Counted from the first letter of the stretch, positions 1-19,384 are shown. The stretch: DNA of 64,000 bases from Diospyros lotus (GCF_014633365.1 NC_068341.1:44162044-44226043), one strand, 5' to 3'. Notes: a model not told the origin generated them from the sequence alone. Numbers and translations are program-made.

Positions 1-746
1 TATGGGAAAGGTATGATGACACATGGCAATCTAAGCAACCTTTCAAATCTCTTGTTTAAAAAATTAAAAATTAATTACATTAATAAAATTTAAATTTATA
101 ATCTCTAAATAATATTTAATTTTTCAAATAATTTTATCACTATTTCAAATTTTATTTCATTTAAGAATTTATTTAAGAAATAAATTGTTACTACTAAATG
201 TCACCCAATAAATTTTTATTTAAAATTTTAAATTTTTTTCACATGTACAAATATTCTCAATATATATTTAGGAGAAATATTAAGGTATTCAAGAATATCA
301 ATATTTTGCCTAACTAAAAAAATATTTTCTATAACTATAAAAAGTAATTTTTTTATGCTTAAAGAATTTTTTTTTTTTGTTTTTTATCTTAAATGCTAGG
401 TTATACAGGATTAAAGATGAGAAAAAAATACAATACGAAATAGAAATAGAGAAATAATATTTTTTAAAAATATAAAAAATGAAAACACGAGAAAAATACA
501 TAAGTGAAAAAATATATAGGAAATTATCCCGACACATTTACATACAAAAAATCATTTTAAAAACGTCGAAACAATATCCTCGAAATGTTTTCTTTGGTTC
601 CAAAATGTGAAGTTCTTAAGGGCCTCCGCAACTCAGCCCCAAGATTACAGCAGAAGAGGTAAATCACGAAATCCCACAACAAAAATAAAACACAGAATCC
701 CTTACTATTTATATAGCAAATAAAGTCCAAGACATTTTAATTCTAC

Positions 747-824
747 CTTGTATACAATCTCAACCTTTGAGCTATGGCCTTGGCGGTCACAATGTTTTCT
801 TCCATCATAGGTCATGAGGTACAT
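747..824 (-). other. possible orphan exon, unidentified
   Basis: On the minus strand a 78-bp stretch is bounded by a good acceptor (CTTCAG before it) and a donor-like GTAGAA after it. It is open in two frames. One starts MYLMTYDGRKHCDRQG. The other contains MMEENIVTAKAIAQRLRLYT, which looks like an amphipathic helix. I recognise neither product and see no partner exons nearby. It may be the end of a gene lying beyond the left edge, a remnant, or chance. Confidence 0.2.
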
Positions 825-959
825 CTGAAGCAAAGGAAAGTGAACAGGAGAAGGGATTCTCTGCAGCCTACCTTACGTAAATCCAATCGCATTCACCAAA
901 ACAAATTCCACGCGCATGCATACAATAAACCATAATTAAAAATTCAAGTTATTTCGCTT

Positions 960-1380
960 CATGTTTCTAAATTTTAAAATTTATTTAATTAATTTCTAAA
1001 CATTTTAAAATTAACTATAACACACTTTTCTTCTTAATGATATTAAATAAATTAATCATACATCTCTAAATTTTGAATTGTTCGTCCAAACACTCTTAAA
1101 CTTTTATTCTTTTACTAAATTAGTCATTTAATTTTCTAAAAAACGTTACGATATCTCCTAAATCCTATGAAAGAAAATAAGATAGTTAAGTACCTTAATT
1201 TAATTTAATTAAAGCTGTTTCTTATGTAGGGGTTTTTTGGTATTTTAGAAAAATTTAGAGACTAATTTAGTAAAAATAAAAGTTTATTGAGTGTGTGATT
1301 AATTTATTTAATGCTGTGAAGTGTTAATTTATTTAATATCGTGACTAATTTAGAAAAGCCTAAAGTCTGATTAGAGGAAT
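960..1380. repeat. degenerate inverted-repeat element
   Basis: The left part (around 1000-1150) reads as a diverged reverse complement of the right part (around 1235-1370). Both contain the theme CTAAATTTT / actaaattagtc / aacttttattcttttactaaa. The same phrase type occurs in the better-preserved small MULE at 4404-4850, so this is probably an older non-autonomous inverted-repeat transposon. The ends and any target duplication are not readable. Confidence 0.35.
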
Positions 1381-2047
1381 TTTAAAATTCAAATAGTGTC
1401 TCAATCAAAAAGAGAAAAAATTATGATCAATTTATCAAAAAAATAATTTTTAACCTACAATTTAGTTTAACACTCTTATTCATTCGATTTAAATCAAATC
1501 GATCTAACCCTAAATCAAACTAGATTAAGATCGAGATTCTTAAAATCACAAACCAAAAACTAAACCTATTAAGGTCAAGACCAAACCAGTTCAATCAAAT
1601 CTTAAATAATTTTTTTAATATAAAATTTTAAAAAATATACATACATATTTATATATATATATATCATTCAAACAAAATTTTTTGTAAAAGAAAATTAAAC
1701 AAGAATCAACTAATTTACACTTTAACAATATATATATATATATATAATTTCATAGAGATATACATACTGAACAGAAAAATAAATAAATAAATAAAAATAA
1801 GAAGCTTTCATCCCACTAAGATTAAGGGCACTTGTTTCCTCAGATGATTTTACAGTGCTTCAAGTCCTTCACATTGAGTTTAATTGAGTACAAAAGCCAC
1901 CCTGGGGGGTTCAAATTGCTCATACTAATGGTGTGGGATCACGGAACTCAATCTGCAGTGTTGAAAGGGAGTACGCATGTTGCATCCCAACTCAAGTAGA
2001 GCTACACTACCTCGCAGATTTTGCAGCCTTCAGGATCTGTATCTGAA

Positions 2048-9138
<7,091 letters not shown>

Positions 9139-9220
9139 TTCTCACAAGTATTTGAGACGACAAGAGAGAGGCGTCGGACGAGCACTTTTCCGTCGCAGGA
9201 ACGGCGGCGGAGGACCATTT

Positions 9221-10124
9221 GGGAAATTTGGAAAAATAGAACTTTCAAAAATTACTCTTCACATCCAATATAATTACTTCTCACAGCCATACCCGACAAA
9301 ATTCTACCCCACCTTTCAAAAATCCTATTTTACACTGTCACCCGCAATCATACCATCTTTCTTCCCTTTTTACTCCCCACAGCCACTCACAACTATCCAT
9401 CCACTCCATCTCTCTTTCTCTCTCATTATTTCTATCTCTTTCTCTCTCACACCCATCTCTCTCTCCCCCAAATACACACACATATATATATATATATATA
9501 TTCACACACAAACTCACACACATACAGATACAGATAGGTAACACACAAACTCACACACATACAGATATACCTATATATATATATATATAAACATGCACGA
9601 CTACTGCCATGGAACACTTCCTTGACCCCAGCGGTTGGGGAAGTTTTTTTTATTTTTATTAATTTTTTATTATAATAAAATAAACATAAAAAATAAAAAA
9701 TATAAATAAATAAATTCTTTTTAAAAAGATACATATATCTTTAAATAAATTTAATTAATTTTTAAAGATATATATCTTATTAAATTAATTAATTGAATAA
9801 CTAATTTTAAGTATATGTAACTTTAAGTAATTTAATAAGATAAATTGACTAATTTTAAAATTTTTTAAGTATAAAAAATTTAACTCACGATGATTTAAAA
9901 TTTAAAATTAGTTAAAAAAATTATAATTATTTAAAATGTAGATATTTAAAAATAATTTATTTATTTGTATTTTTTATTTTTCATTTTTATTTTATTATAA
10001 TAAAAAAAATTAATAAAAAAAAAATCGGTGTTTCCCAACTCCCAGTAGCAATCAAGGAAGTGTTTTGGCCACGGTCATACGTGTGTGTATATATATATAT
10101 AGGTGTTATAGGTGTGTTTGTATG

Positions 10125-10155
<31 letters not shown>

Positions 10156-10382
10156 ATTCGGGGGAGACTGGAGAGTTCTCATGAAGAGACGGGTGTGAGA
10201 GAAAAAGAGATGGATGTAATGAAAGAGAAAGAGATATGGAGTGATTATGAGAAGTAAAAAGGGAAGGAAGATGATGTGGTTGCAAGTGGCTAAAGGGTAA
10301 AATAAGATTTTTGAAAAATAGTGAAAAATTTTGGTGGGAGTGGCTATGAAGAGTAATAATACAGCTATGAATAGAATTTCCC
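9221..10382. mobile_element. MULE-like long-inverted-repeat element upstream of PAT
   Basis: The two ends are long inverted repeats. GGGAAATT at 9221 pairs with AATTTCCC ending at 10382. Inward, shared blocks include ATTACTCTTCA, TCAAAAATC(C/T)TATTTTAC, a CT-rich stretch, (TA)n and (CA)n runs, ACACTTCCTTGA and an AT-rich centre. The same architecture and words (TTCCCAACT, TTTATTATAATAAAA) occur in the element at 19527-26129, where a 9-bp target duplication identifies a Mutator-like element. No duplication is readable here. The left end lies 83 bp upstream of the PAT start codon, so the element occupies the presumed promoter region. Confidence 0.65.
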
Positions 10383-10681
10383 TAATGAAAAATAGAACAT
10401 TTTACAAATCTTTGCAAAACTGAATTTTTTGAATAGACAAAACTGAATCATTGTTCTCTTTCATTTTTAATCTTCATTCTTTTATATCACCATCATTCAT
10501 CACCGTATACAATAGAATGCGTCGTTGAAATCAGTTTTTCTTAGAGACACAAAAAGTTACGGGACCCAAACAGCTTCTATCGCTGCTAGATCTTTGCTCC
10601 AAAACGAAACCTTTTATGCAGATGGGGATGCTCGTTGTTGTTAATATCTTTGGTTCATACATAATACTTAAAGTGAAGTGT
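10383..10681. other. short AT-rich spacer
   Basis: No gene or recognisable element was seen between the MULE-like element and the hAT element. Confidence 0.4.
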
Positions 10682-10689
10682 CTCATAAA

Positions 10690-11551
10690 CAAGGTTGTTA
10701 AAATCGAGATTTTAAGTGAGATCGACAAAGGGTCCATAAAATCGTATCGTAAAATCGAATCGTAAAATCGTAAGATTTTAGAGATAATTAAAAATACCCT
10801 TTAATTTTTGTAAATATATGTTTATAATAACATAATTTTGTAGAAAATGAATTAATATCATTTAATAACCTAATTATTCCTTATTATAATTCAAAAGATG
10901 ATATTTCCAAAATATAGCTCAAAAAATAGCAGGTTGGTATAGGCAATTTAAAGGCAAAATATAGGTAATTTAGAGGTAAAATATAGCTTAAAATTCTTTA
11001 GAGGATGCTTTCAACGTCTTCCATTAGATTTAGATTGCAATTTTTTCTTGATTTAACATTGATTAAATCAAGTAATATCCCGATTTGGAGTTGGGTGGTC
11101 CATTAATTAATTACTTGTTTGTCTTGATTTACTTATGCAATCAATGTTAAATCAAGTAAAAAATTATAATTTAAATCAAGTAAATTGGAACTTATGCAAT
11201 TAATGTTAGATGCTATGTGACATTGGAACTTATGCAATCAATGTTAAATCAAGTTCCAATTTAGAGGCAAAATATAACAATTCATTGCATAAGTTCCAAT
11301 GTCAGATGTTATGTGACATTGAGACGTTGGAAGCATCCTCTAAATTACAACTTAAATCAATGGAGGTCTTTGAATCGTAAAATCGTTTAGGGATCTCTGA
11401 AGCGTAAAATCCTAAAATCGTACATGTAAAATCGAGATTTTATAGGATTTTATCCCAAATTGGATTTTACATGGGATTTGAATCGTTTGGGGGTCTTCGA
11501 ATCGTAAAATCGTAAAATCGTACGCATAAAATCGGGATTTTAACAACAATG
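10690..11551. mobile_element. non-autonomous hAT element
   Basis: An 862-bp element flanked by the perfect 8-bp direct repeat CTCATAAA (10682-10689 and 11552-11559), the hAT signature length. The terminal inverted repeats are CAAGGTTGTTAAAATC (left) and CATTGTTGTTAAAATC (reverse complement of the right end). Both subterminal regions carry many copies of the word TAAAATCGTA in opposite orientations, probably transposase-binding sites. The core is AT-rich with internal repeats around TTAAATCAAGTA and ACTTATGCAATCAATG. No transposase open frame is present. Confidence 0.75.
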
Positions 11552-11664
11552 CTCATAAAAGTGAAGAACAAATTGTAGAAAATTAAAGCTATTTTGTATG
11601 TTTTATCCACTTTGTAATAGAAATCATTTTATGTTTCTGTGCAATTTTTGTTATTGTTGATATA

Positions 11665-11835
11665 TATTTAATCAACTGATGTTTATTATAATCAATATCT
11701 ATAACATATATCTACAACTAATATCTTTGGACAATCGTATTCTACAACAAATATGTACAACCGATATATTTGAACTGATATCTATCAACAACCGATATCT
11801 TTGAACTAATATATTTGAATCGATATCTTTGAACT
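11665..11835. repeat. degenerate minisatellite, left part
   Basis: An irregular tandem array of a unit of roughly 14-24 bp with the core GATATCTTTGAAC, mixed with variants such as AATATATTTGAA and GATATCTATCAACAA. It continues on the far side of the solo LTR (14494-14695), so the LTR inserted into a pre-existing array. Confidence 0.6.
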
Positions 11836-14493
11836 TGTAACGGCTCGCCTCCCGGAGCCCCTACCGCGGATAGAGGATCCGTGAGAGGGTCATTATAAAA
11901 ATGATATCGAACAATGACGCACCTACAACACACACATAACCCTTTTTGAAATCATAATTTTTCTTTATTATAACATCTCATCATAATCTTTACAAACCAT
12001 TCATCACCTGGGCCCACCTGAGCTTACATAACATGCGACAAACTCTGAAAACATAAACATTAACCTTATTAAGACACGATGACACCCAGGATCTAGTTTT
12101 GGGAGAGCTCTGCACTGGCTACTATGACTTGACGGTCTGGACCCAAACCCCGATGAACACACCTGCGATCTCAGGATACGCTGACCTGGAATGATGTAAA
12201 ACAACATGAGTCGTGAGACTCAGCAAGCTCTAGAAAGAAAGGTTACGGGTTTAGGATAGGACTCTTCCCATGACACCCCATGCAATTCATGTCAATGAAA
12301 TCACGTCATGTCATGAGCTATACGTACCTTACTTCTACATGCATAACATAAAATAAACTGCACATAAGGAACTAGGGGCCCACATAAGTCAAACATTGGC
12401 ACCCGAGTCCCACATACAAACCTGTTGTAGCCTAACATAGGCTACCATATCATCATTCTCTTAGATCCTGACATGGTCGGCTTTTCCTGACATTCAACTT
12501 TTGTCTTTTCCTGATACTTGTTACATACTTTTCCTGATTCCCATCATATTCTCATGCGTTCACCATGTCATACATCACATAATCATATACTTCCGCGATC
12601 TTGGTCTTCCCTCGGGCCAACCCCGAGCTAATATCTAAGCCGAGCCGAAGCTCACATAAGTCGGTACTCCCGACACCTGGCACGGTACTCCCGTCCAGAA
12701 TAACAGTAACATTAGAACCACGCAATGCAACACATAAGAAATGCAAGGGCTTCTGTAGCATAAACGTGATGACAAGGCCCCCATAAACCAAGCATCAGGC
12801 CCTGCTACGCCCACACATAAGAATTCACACATGCGACATGCTCTAAATGCATATGCTCATCTAGGGTACCCAAATTGGCTCTTAGACCAACCGGGTCATG
12901 TAAATGTTCACACATCCCGTCACACACAAGGCATGTCCCCACGTGAATGCAACTCAGCCCCTTGAAACACACACAACATGAAATGCACAAACTAAGGCGG
13001 GAATCTGGAGTACCAGCTCTTCTGGCCGTCTAGCGCTTATCGTAACAACCGATGACTGGCGCCCATACATCCAGCCATCAACTGCCACGACCCACGGTCA
13101 ACAGTCAGTGGCTTTGTATCCATACCCTTAGACACACTTACTGACACTATTGACTTTATATCTTTCCAGCTTAACTTTACATAACATTTCTCCATAACTC
13201 ATAATCCTTCATGTACATAACCACATAACATCGTAATACCATTCTCATTACTTTTCATTCACATAAAACCATCTCAATATACATAATAGACTCTTTAACA
13301 CATTCTCCTAATTCTAACCATAACCAATTTCTCTAAGAACCTAACCCCAACGGGTTCGGCATCATTCCCAAGGAAAACAGAGCGATACGAAGCTCCGTGA
13401 CGGTCGAAATAAAAGACGCCATGACATTCTTACTTAGCTTATCACATTAACAATAAACTCATTAATAAAATAAAAGTCATAAAATAGTTACTACGCGGAT
13501 TATTATTATTTGTGCGTAGAACCGAGTCATGGTGAGGGAGGGTTTAGAGTACAAGAAACCTCAAAGACTTTCACGAGAAATAAATAACGTGAGAAGAGGG
13601 TTAAGAGCTTGCCTGAAAATGGTTGATTTCAGCCTCTCTTGTGCTCCCGATGCAAATTAAAATATTTCCTAGCAAATAACACAATCGGGACTTAAATTAA
13701 TTAATTCTAATCGCGCAAAATTTATAATTTACACATATCATGCTTCTACAGATTTTTACCCACGTACCTGATCACTTCCTATACCGAAAAATTCCAAAAT
13801 CCTTTTATTTTTCCTTATTTCCTTTTCTTTTCTCTCTTTTCTTTTCTTTCTTTCCTTCCTTTTCTTCTTCTTCTTCCTTTCTTCTCCTTCTCCCCGCGCC
13901 CACTGCTCCCTGCACGCTGCTTCTTCTCCCTTTTTTCCTTCTTCTCCTCCATTTCTTCTTCTTCTTCTTCTTATTTTCTTCTTCCCCGCGCTGCTGGCCG
14001 AACTCCCCTTGCTCCCAAAGTTTCCTCTCCTTCCTCATCTATTTTCTTCCCTGCTTCACGCCAACACACTGGCCAAAATGGCCTTTAAATTTGCAAGCAA
14101 AGCTTGGCAGCCAAGCCACTCACACATCCCTAGGCTAGCCATACTTAATTTCCAATGACTTGGACACGTGGCTGCACCTTGCCCTTATATTAATATGCCA
14201 ATATCAAGTATTTTGTCATTAATATAGTATAAGTTAATATTATATATATATATATATTTCACTTATTTCAATTGAAAGCAATTCACGCATAGCAACCTTT
14301 TCAAATTGCAAACACTTTCCTTATTTAATTATTTAATTATTTTATATTATATTTCAGCATATTAATTGTTATTATATTTTATTATTATTATTATTATTAT
14401 TTCTTGAAGTCACCAATATTTCATAAATCACCAATCACTCTAAAACGTTAGAATTAATAATTATCAATTACCTCTAAAATTTCGGATATTACA
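11836..14493 (-). mobile_element. 2.66-kb solo LTR
   Basis: The block begins TGTAACGGCTCGCC and ends GGATATTACA, so it has TG...CA-type ends, and it is flanked by the 5-bp direct repeat GAACT (11831-11835 and 14494-14498). No gag-pol reading frame lies inside and no second copy flanks an internal domain, so it is best read as a solo LTR left by recombination. Read on the minus strand it starts TGTAATATCCGAAATTTTAG, a start style I associate with plant Ty3/gypsy LTRs, hence the tentative strand. It contains a CT/CTT-rich tract (13800-14050) that produces spurious open frames on both strands. Confidence 0.7.
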
Positions 14494-14695
14494 GAACTAA
14501 TATCTTTGCACTGATATCTTTAAACCTATATCTTTACACCAATATTTTCGAATTGATATCTTTTAACAAATATATTTGCACTTATATCTTTAAACCAATA
14601 TCTATCAACAATCAATATCTTTGAACCGATACTTTTACACCGATATCATTAAACTGATATCTATCGGCAATCGATATCTACTACAGATATTTTTG
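14494..14695. repeat. degenerate minisatellite, right part
   Basis: Continuation of the GATATCTTTGAAC-type array on the other side of the solo LTR, starting with the LTR's GAACT target duplication. Typical variants are AATATCTTTGCACT and GATATCTTTAAACC. Confidence 0.6.
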
Positions 14696-14736
14696 GACAA
14701 CCTTTGTGCTTGTTTCATGGAGAACTTGCAGAAGGT

Positions 14737-14999
14737 GAATAAATAATAAAAAATAATAATAGAATAGCAGGTTAGGCGAAGAAAACAAAACACACAACTA
14801 CTATGTGTGACAGACTTTGAAAATATTCTCAACAAATCAATCAGCAAGAAAGAAGAAGTGTCATTTAAAAAGAATAAAAAAAATAATAAAATAGCAACTT
14901 AAGCGGAGAAAGCAAAACACACAGCCACTGTGTGTGGCAGACTTTGAAAATCTTCTAAGCAAATTAATCAGCGAGGAAGAATGAGCGTTATTGAAAAAG
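14737..14999. repeat. tandem duplication, two units of about 130 bp
   Basis: Units 14737-14871 and 14872-14999 share GAATAAA, the word AATAGCA, AAACACACA, TGTG(T)G(A/G)CAGACTTTGAAAAT and AATCAGC(A/G)A. They differ at scattered bases and small indels. Short minus-strand open frames are similar in both copies but look like by-products. Confidence 0.6.
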
Positions 15000-15189
15000 A
15001 AGAATAAGAAGAGAGCTAACTGAAAAACGAGAGTATTTTTGTCCAATACACATTCAAAAGTCATAGTTTTGCAAAGATTTGCAAAATGTCATATTTTTCA
15101 TTATTCTCTCGACAGAAGTCCTATTTTTCCAAATTTCTCGAACCATCTTGTCTCCCTTCTTTCCTTTATCCTCCTCATTATATTTTTTA

Positions 15190-16084
15190 GGGCTTGTTTG
15201 GCTAAGCGTTTCTGTGGGGAGCTTCTAAACTACTCAACTTTTAAGTAGTTTAAAATTTTAAGTTAGATAGCGTTTAAACTAATAACATATTTGGATAAAT
15301 ATGTTTTTAAATTATCACTTAATAGTTATACATTTGGTTTGAAAGAGCTGATAAGTTATCAAAACTTACAAAAAAATGAAAATAGATATGTTGTTAAATA
15401 ATACTAATAAAAGACATAAAATTACTAATTTCTAATAAAATTAAATTATAAATTAATGTCTAATGATAAAATTTTATCATTAGTTGTTGATAAATTATAT
15501 ATAATTATTAAAAAAATACTAATACAATATATATGTTACATATATATATACATACACATATACATATATACACCCACAGAAAAGCGGTGATGGAAACGAT
15601 GGACGACGACCGATGGAGAAGAAAGTGAAAGACTTGGGCGATAGAGGCTAGAGGTAGCGTCCAACGGCGATGGTGATAGGTTTACAGGCGGCGGCCAACA
15701 ACGGTGGAGCTGAAAGTGGTGGCCAACAACGACGAATGAGTTAGAGGTGACAACCGACACTGGAGGGAGGTGACGATGGCGAGGAGGAGCTAGAGGGAGG
15801 CGGCGACGATAAAAGTAGTAAGATTACAGTCAATGAGTAGATTGGAAATAATGAATTTGTGTAAGGGTAAATTCATCTTTTGTTTGATCAACGCTAAAAG
15901 CCTCTGCAAGCAGTTTTAGAAAAGTTGGGGACGACAACTTTTTTTAAACATTATTAGATTAACGTTTAAGCTATATAGTTTTTAAGTTGTTCCATGATGC
16001 CAAACGTTTAACAAAAGAAGGTTGACAACTTATAAACTAAACTAATAACTTATAAGCAATTAAATCACTTAATCAAACAAATTC
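15190..16084. mobile_element. Tourist/PIF-Harbinger-like non-autonomous element
   Basis: An 895-bp block flanked by TTA (15187-15189 and 16085-16087), the trinucleotide duplicated by PIF/Harbinger elements. The left end GGGCTTGTTTGGCTAAGCG pairs imperfectly with the reverse complement of the right end, GAATTTGTTTGATTAAGTG. Subterminal words (ACTTATAA, CTATATAG, AAACGTTTAA) recur inverted. The centre (15570-15830) is a more GC-rich stretch rich in GGCGACGA-type words without a supported gene. The end match is imperfect, so an hAT origin is possible. Confidence 0.55.
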
Positions 16085-16447
16085 TTACTAAGATAGTAAA
16101 ATTCAATGCGTTATTAAATCTCATTGAATAAATTTTTATTTAAAATTTTTTATTTCATTCACATACATAACACAAACTGTCCCTCTAATACAACTAAAAG
16201 AAAGAACTATCTCGGGTGATTTCGACACAAATTATCTGATGATTAAGTAATTAAGAATCAAAATTTTATAATAAATGTAATAAACACTAGTTATGGATTT
16301 AGATTATAGACTCGGGTTGGTCTGTCCATAAAGGGCTATGGATCTAAATTCAGATCCGAATCTACTATGTGCAGTTGGACGAAGATAATTGCAAGATGCG
16401 GCTAAAGCTGGGCAAATGGATCCAGAAGCATGTTCGTGAGCTTGCCA

Positions 16448-16479
<32 letters not shown>

Positions 16480-17488
16480 AAAACCGATGATGCAAAAAGA
16501 AGAAAAAGAGTGCTCGTAATTAGCAAAGGTCTCCTGTCCTTTGTGCCATGGGACTCTCATTTAGTCTTTTTTTTATTATTATTATTTTATTTTTTTCCTA
16601 GAAATAGAAGTTCATGGTGATCCATCCTAAGAGAGGAATAACCGAATAATGCATCTTATTCTCATAGTTTATATACAATAATATATATTTTAATTTTAAG
16701 TAATATAAACTTACGTACAAATGAGTAATATTTCAGTTAAATCAAGATAATTGAATCGAATTAGACAAAATTATCGATTGATCTAGTTCAAACTATAGGT
16801 CGATTTAGTTCGATTTTTAAATTTGATAATTTCAAGTATTTCAATTTGATTATGTTTTTGTATTAAAAAAATTAAAATAATCGAATCTATCGAAATATTA
16901 AAACAATGTCATTTTTGAACTCTGATATTTTAATTTTTTTTTTTGTTCAATTTTTTTATTTTTCTATTTTTTGAATTATTCAATTTGAGAATTTATCCAG
17001 TTAATTCAATTTAATTTTTGATACAAGTTCAATCTATTCAATTTAAATCAAGAATCAAATATATTTTCTTAAATTGGGATCTAAGCAATGAAATCATTCT
17101 TTTTAGTTAGGATAAGTTATATACTAGTTCTTAAATTTTATTTTTCATAATAAATTAGTTACTTTATTTTATTTTGTGTTATCATAATATTAAATTTTAA
17201 TTTTTGTTATAATTCAATTTCTTTTTTAATTTTTCTTCTATTAGAAAAAATTGATGTAAAATACATTAATAATATAAACTTAAAAATTACTTAATGTTAA
17301 AAAAAACATAAATCTCGTGGTTAAGTAATTTTGATATTTCTATTAATGTATATATACCATATTAGTTTTTATTAACAGAATTTGATGAAAAATTAAAAGA
17401 AATACTAAATTATAACAAAAATTAAATTTTAATAATTATAATTATAAAAATTAAAATATTATGATTATAAAATTTAAAAACTAACAAT
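16085..17488. other. AT-rich spacer with (TA)n
   Basis: No gene is supported. A (TA)n microsatellite lies at about 16448-16474. From about 16740 to 17070 there is a degenerate TTCGATTT/TTCAATTT-rich stretch of the kind seen in old hAT-type MITEs, but no ends can be fixed. Confidence 0.4.
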
Positions 17489-17493
17489 AACTT

Positions 17494-18255
17494 TGTCGAC
17501 ATTCGGAATTGATCGATCGTTATTCGTTTTGCTCGTTTTGAGAAATGAATGCCAAAAAGGGAAAGAAAAGACGCACCAAGGAGATTTAAATGGTTTGGTT
17601 AGTGCTCCGACGGCCGGCACTTGCAAGCACTCCGACGCCCAAGTCAGTAAGGGAGTACGCTGTGTATTAGCAAGTCAAAGAGTGAGAGCGTATTTTGGCT
17701 CTAAAGAGAGCCAGCTAAATATAGAAGGATGAGATGTCCTCTCCACATGTCTTGTGTTTTTGTAGGTGATGGGACTGTATACCGACGTCGGTGAGGTTTC
17801 CCAAGTGGCAGCATGGCGTTGACTGGTCCCTCATTAATGTGAATTGGATCTGAGACGGGCGCACGAATACCCAGTAAATGGTACAATAATATTGATGCAG
17901 GATGGTATGGGACTAGGATGAGACTGTTATGGGCCAAGAGATGGGCCGAGAGAGAGACCAGATTGGGGCCCAGACGACCCAGCTAGAATGATGCCTAACC
18001 CATTATTATTCTGCGGTCTCCTCGCTCATGCGAGCTGATAGTGTCGCTGGGAGCTCGAACTAAATGATCCCGCTGTCTACGAATTGAGAGTGTCGTTGAG
18101 AGAGCTCGCATGGTTCGCTATTCGAGCTCAAAGTTAGGTGTCGTGCGACCTGGAACTAACAACCTCGAGCTTGGGCCCGTTGGGTCTCGGGTGATTGGGT
18201 CGGCCTGTAGGGTTCAGTCCAACCCGCTTCATGCGAGCAGAAAATACATATAACA
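17494..18255 (+). mobile_element. 762-bp solo LTR
   Basis: Starts TGTCGACATTCGG and ends TACATATAACA, flanked by the 5-bp direct repeat AACTT (17489-17493 and 18256-18260). It is clearly more GC-rich than its surroundings. Internal features fit an LTR: a CTAAATATAGAAGG TATA-like box near 17713-17730 and a downstream R/U5-like region with TTGTAGGTGATGGGACTG. A related sequence lies on the minus strand at about 62.7-63.56 kb, sharing GCAAGCACTC, CTCTAAAGAGAGC(C/T)AG, GAGATGTCCTC and CCCTCATTAATGTG. No coding domain is present, so this is a solo LTR. Confidence 0.75.
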
Positions 18256-18668
18256 AACTTGATAAGATAACAACAAGCTAAATAGATTATAAATTTAAAC
18301 TAACAATAATAGAATTTTAACTTTTTGGTGTTTCTAAATGTCAAGATGTGAAGGCTAATTCAGATTATGAGTTGGTACTAGACTAAATTGGGTGAAACCT
18401 AAACAAGCTTGAAACCTAAATAGATTAGGAATTATGTTCGAATTAGCAGTTCTACTTTTACTTATAAATACGTGAGTATAATTTTTTGTAATAGTAACCT
18501 TTTCAAATAATAAAAAATACCTAATGCGTCCGTGAATATAGGTAATTTTTACTAAATCACATAATTTTTTGTGTGTGTGTGTGTGTGTATGATTGTGTTC
18601 TAATTTCTTTTAGGCTTAATCGGGTTTAGATTAACTTTAATAGAGTTAGATACATTTACGTGACAAAA

Positions 18669-18830
18669 ATATTTGATAAGACTTATGTGACAACAACATG
18701 TATGGAAAAGTTGTTTAAAATATTTGACGGACTTATGTAACAACTATGTGACAACAACATTCATGAAAAATTTATTTAGAATATTTGATAGACTTATGTG
18801 ACAACAACATTCATGGAAAAGTTGTTTAAC
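18669..18830. repeat. minisatellite, three units of about 50-63 bp
   Basis: Three imperfect units share GACTTATGTGACAACAACAT followed by (T)ATGGAAAAGTTGTTTA and ATATTTGA. The middle unit has an internal partial repeat of TATGT(A/G)ACAAC. Non-coding. Confidence 0.6.
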
Positions 18831-19384
18831 CTTGAGGAAACCTTCCTAGAAGTGGCACTCAAATTTGGGTCAAGTCTGACGAGTACCGAGACTCCAAATT
18901 TAAGTTCGTACTAACCTAAGTAAATTAGATTGAGGCAAAAAAGAATTTGACCCAAATAACTAGATTTAGAGCCCAAAATAATATAAATCTCCACCACCTC
19001 TTATCAAGATGAGCTCATGAGTCAAAATCTAATCATTCACTTGACATGATTATAACTCTCCACGAGCTCTATAATGCATTTATATAAAGACATAAATTTT
19101 AAAAAATAAATACGTTATTTATTATATTCTATATTCTATTTATCTTTAGTATCGAGACTAATTTAATTATTAAAAATTATATTATACTCTCTATAATAAG
19201 AGAAGATATAGCGATGATCAATACGCGAGAGATGAGAGGAAAGCGATGAGAGTATTAGCAACAATAGGAAAGCAATGAGAAAAAGCAAAAAGGAAAGAGC
19301 AACACCTTGGGAAGAAACACACCCCCCCCCCCGAGTGATGAGAGGGTGACGTCACCTGTTAAAGGGTGCACAAAATTGCACTCA
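18831..19384. other. spacer, no gene seen
   Basis: AT-rich to mixed sequence with a run of C at about 19321-19332. No coding or mobile feature can be supported. Confidence 0.4.

Larger units (their letters stand above)
1..2047. other. AT-rich intergenic DNA downstream of PAT
   Basis: No gene can be supported here. The stretch is very AT-rich, with short (TA)n runs near 1650 and 1728-1745. Two things stand out: a possible single exon on the minus strand (747-824) and a degenerate inverted-repeat element (about 960-1380), both listed separately. The bases just below 2048 are the 3' flank of the PAT gene and probably include its 3' UTR, but I see no decisive poly(A) signal. Confidence 0.5.

Noticed and set aside
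12004..12990. Cluster of 60-80 aa frames on both strands
   Set aside because: Lies inside the 2.66-kb solo LTR; no recognisable retroviral-type domain or host gene.
13740..14138. 132-aa frame rich in F/S/L and its minus-strand K/E counterpart
   Set aside because: Translation of a CTT/CT tract within the solo LTR.
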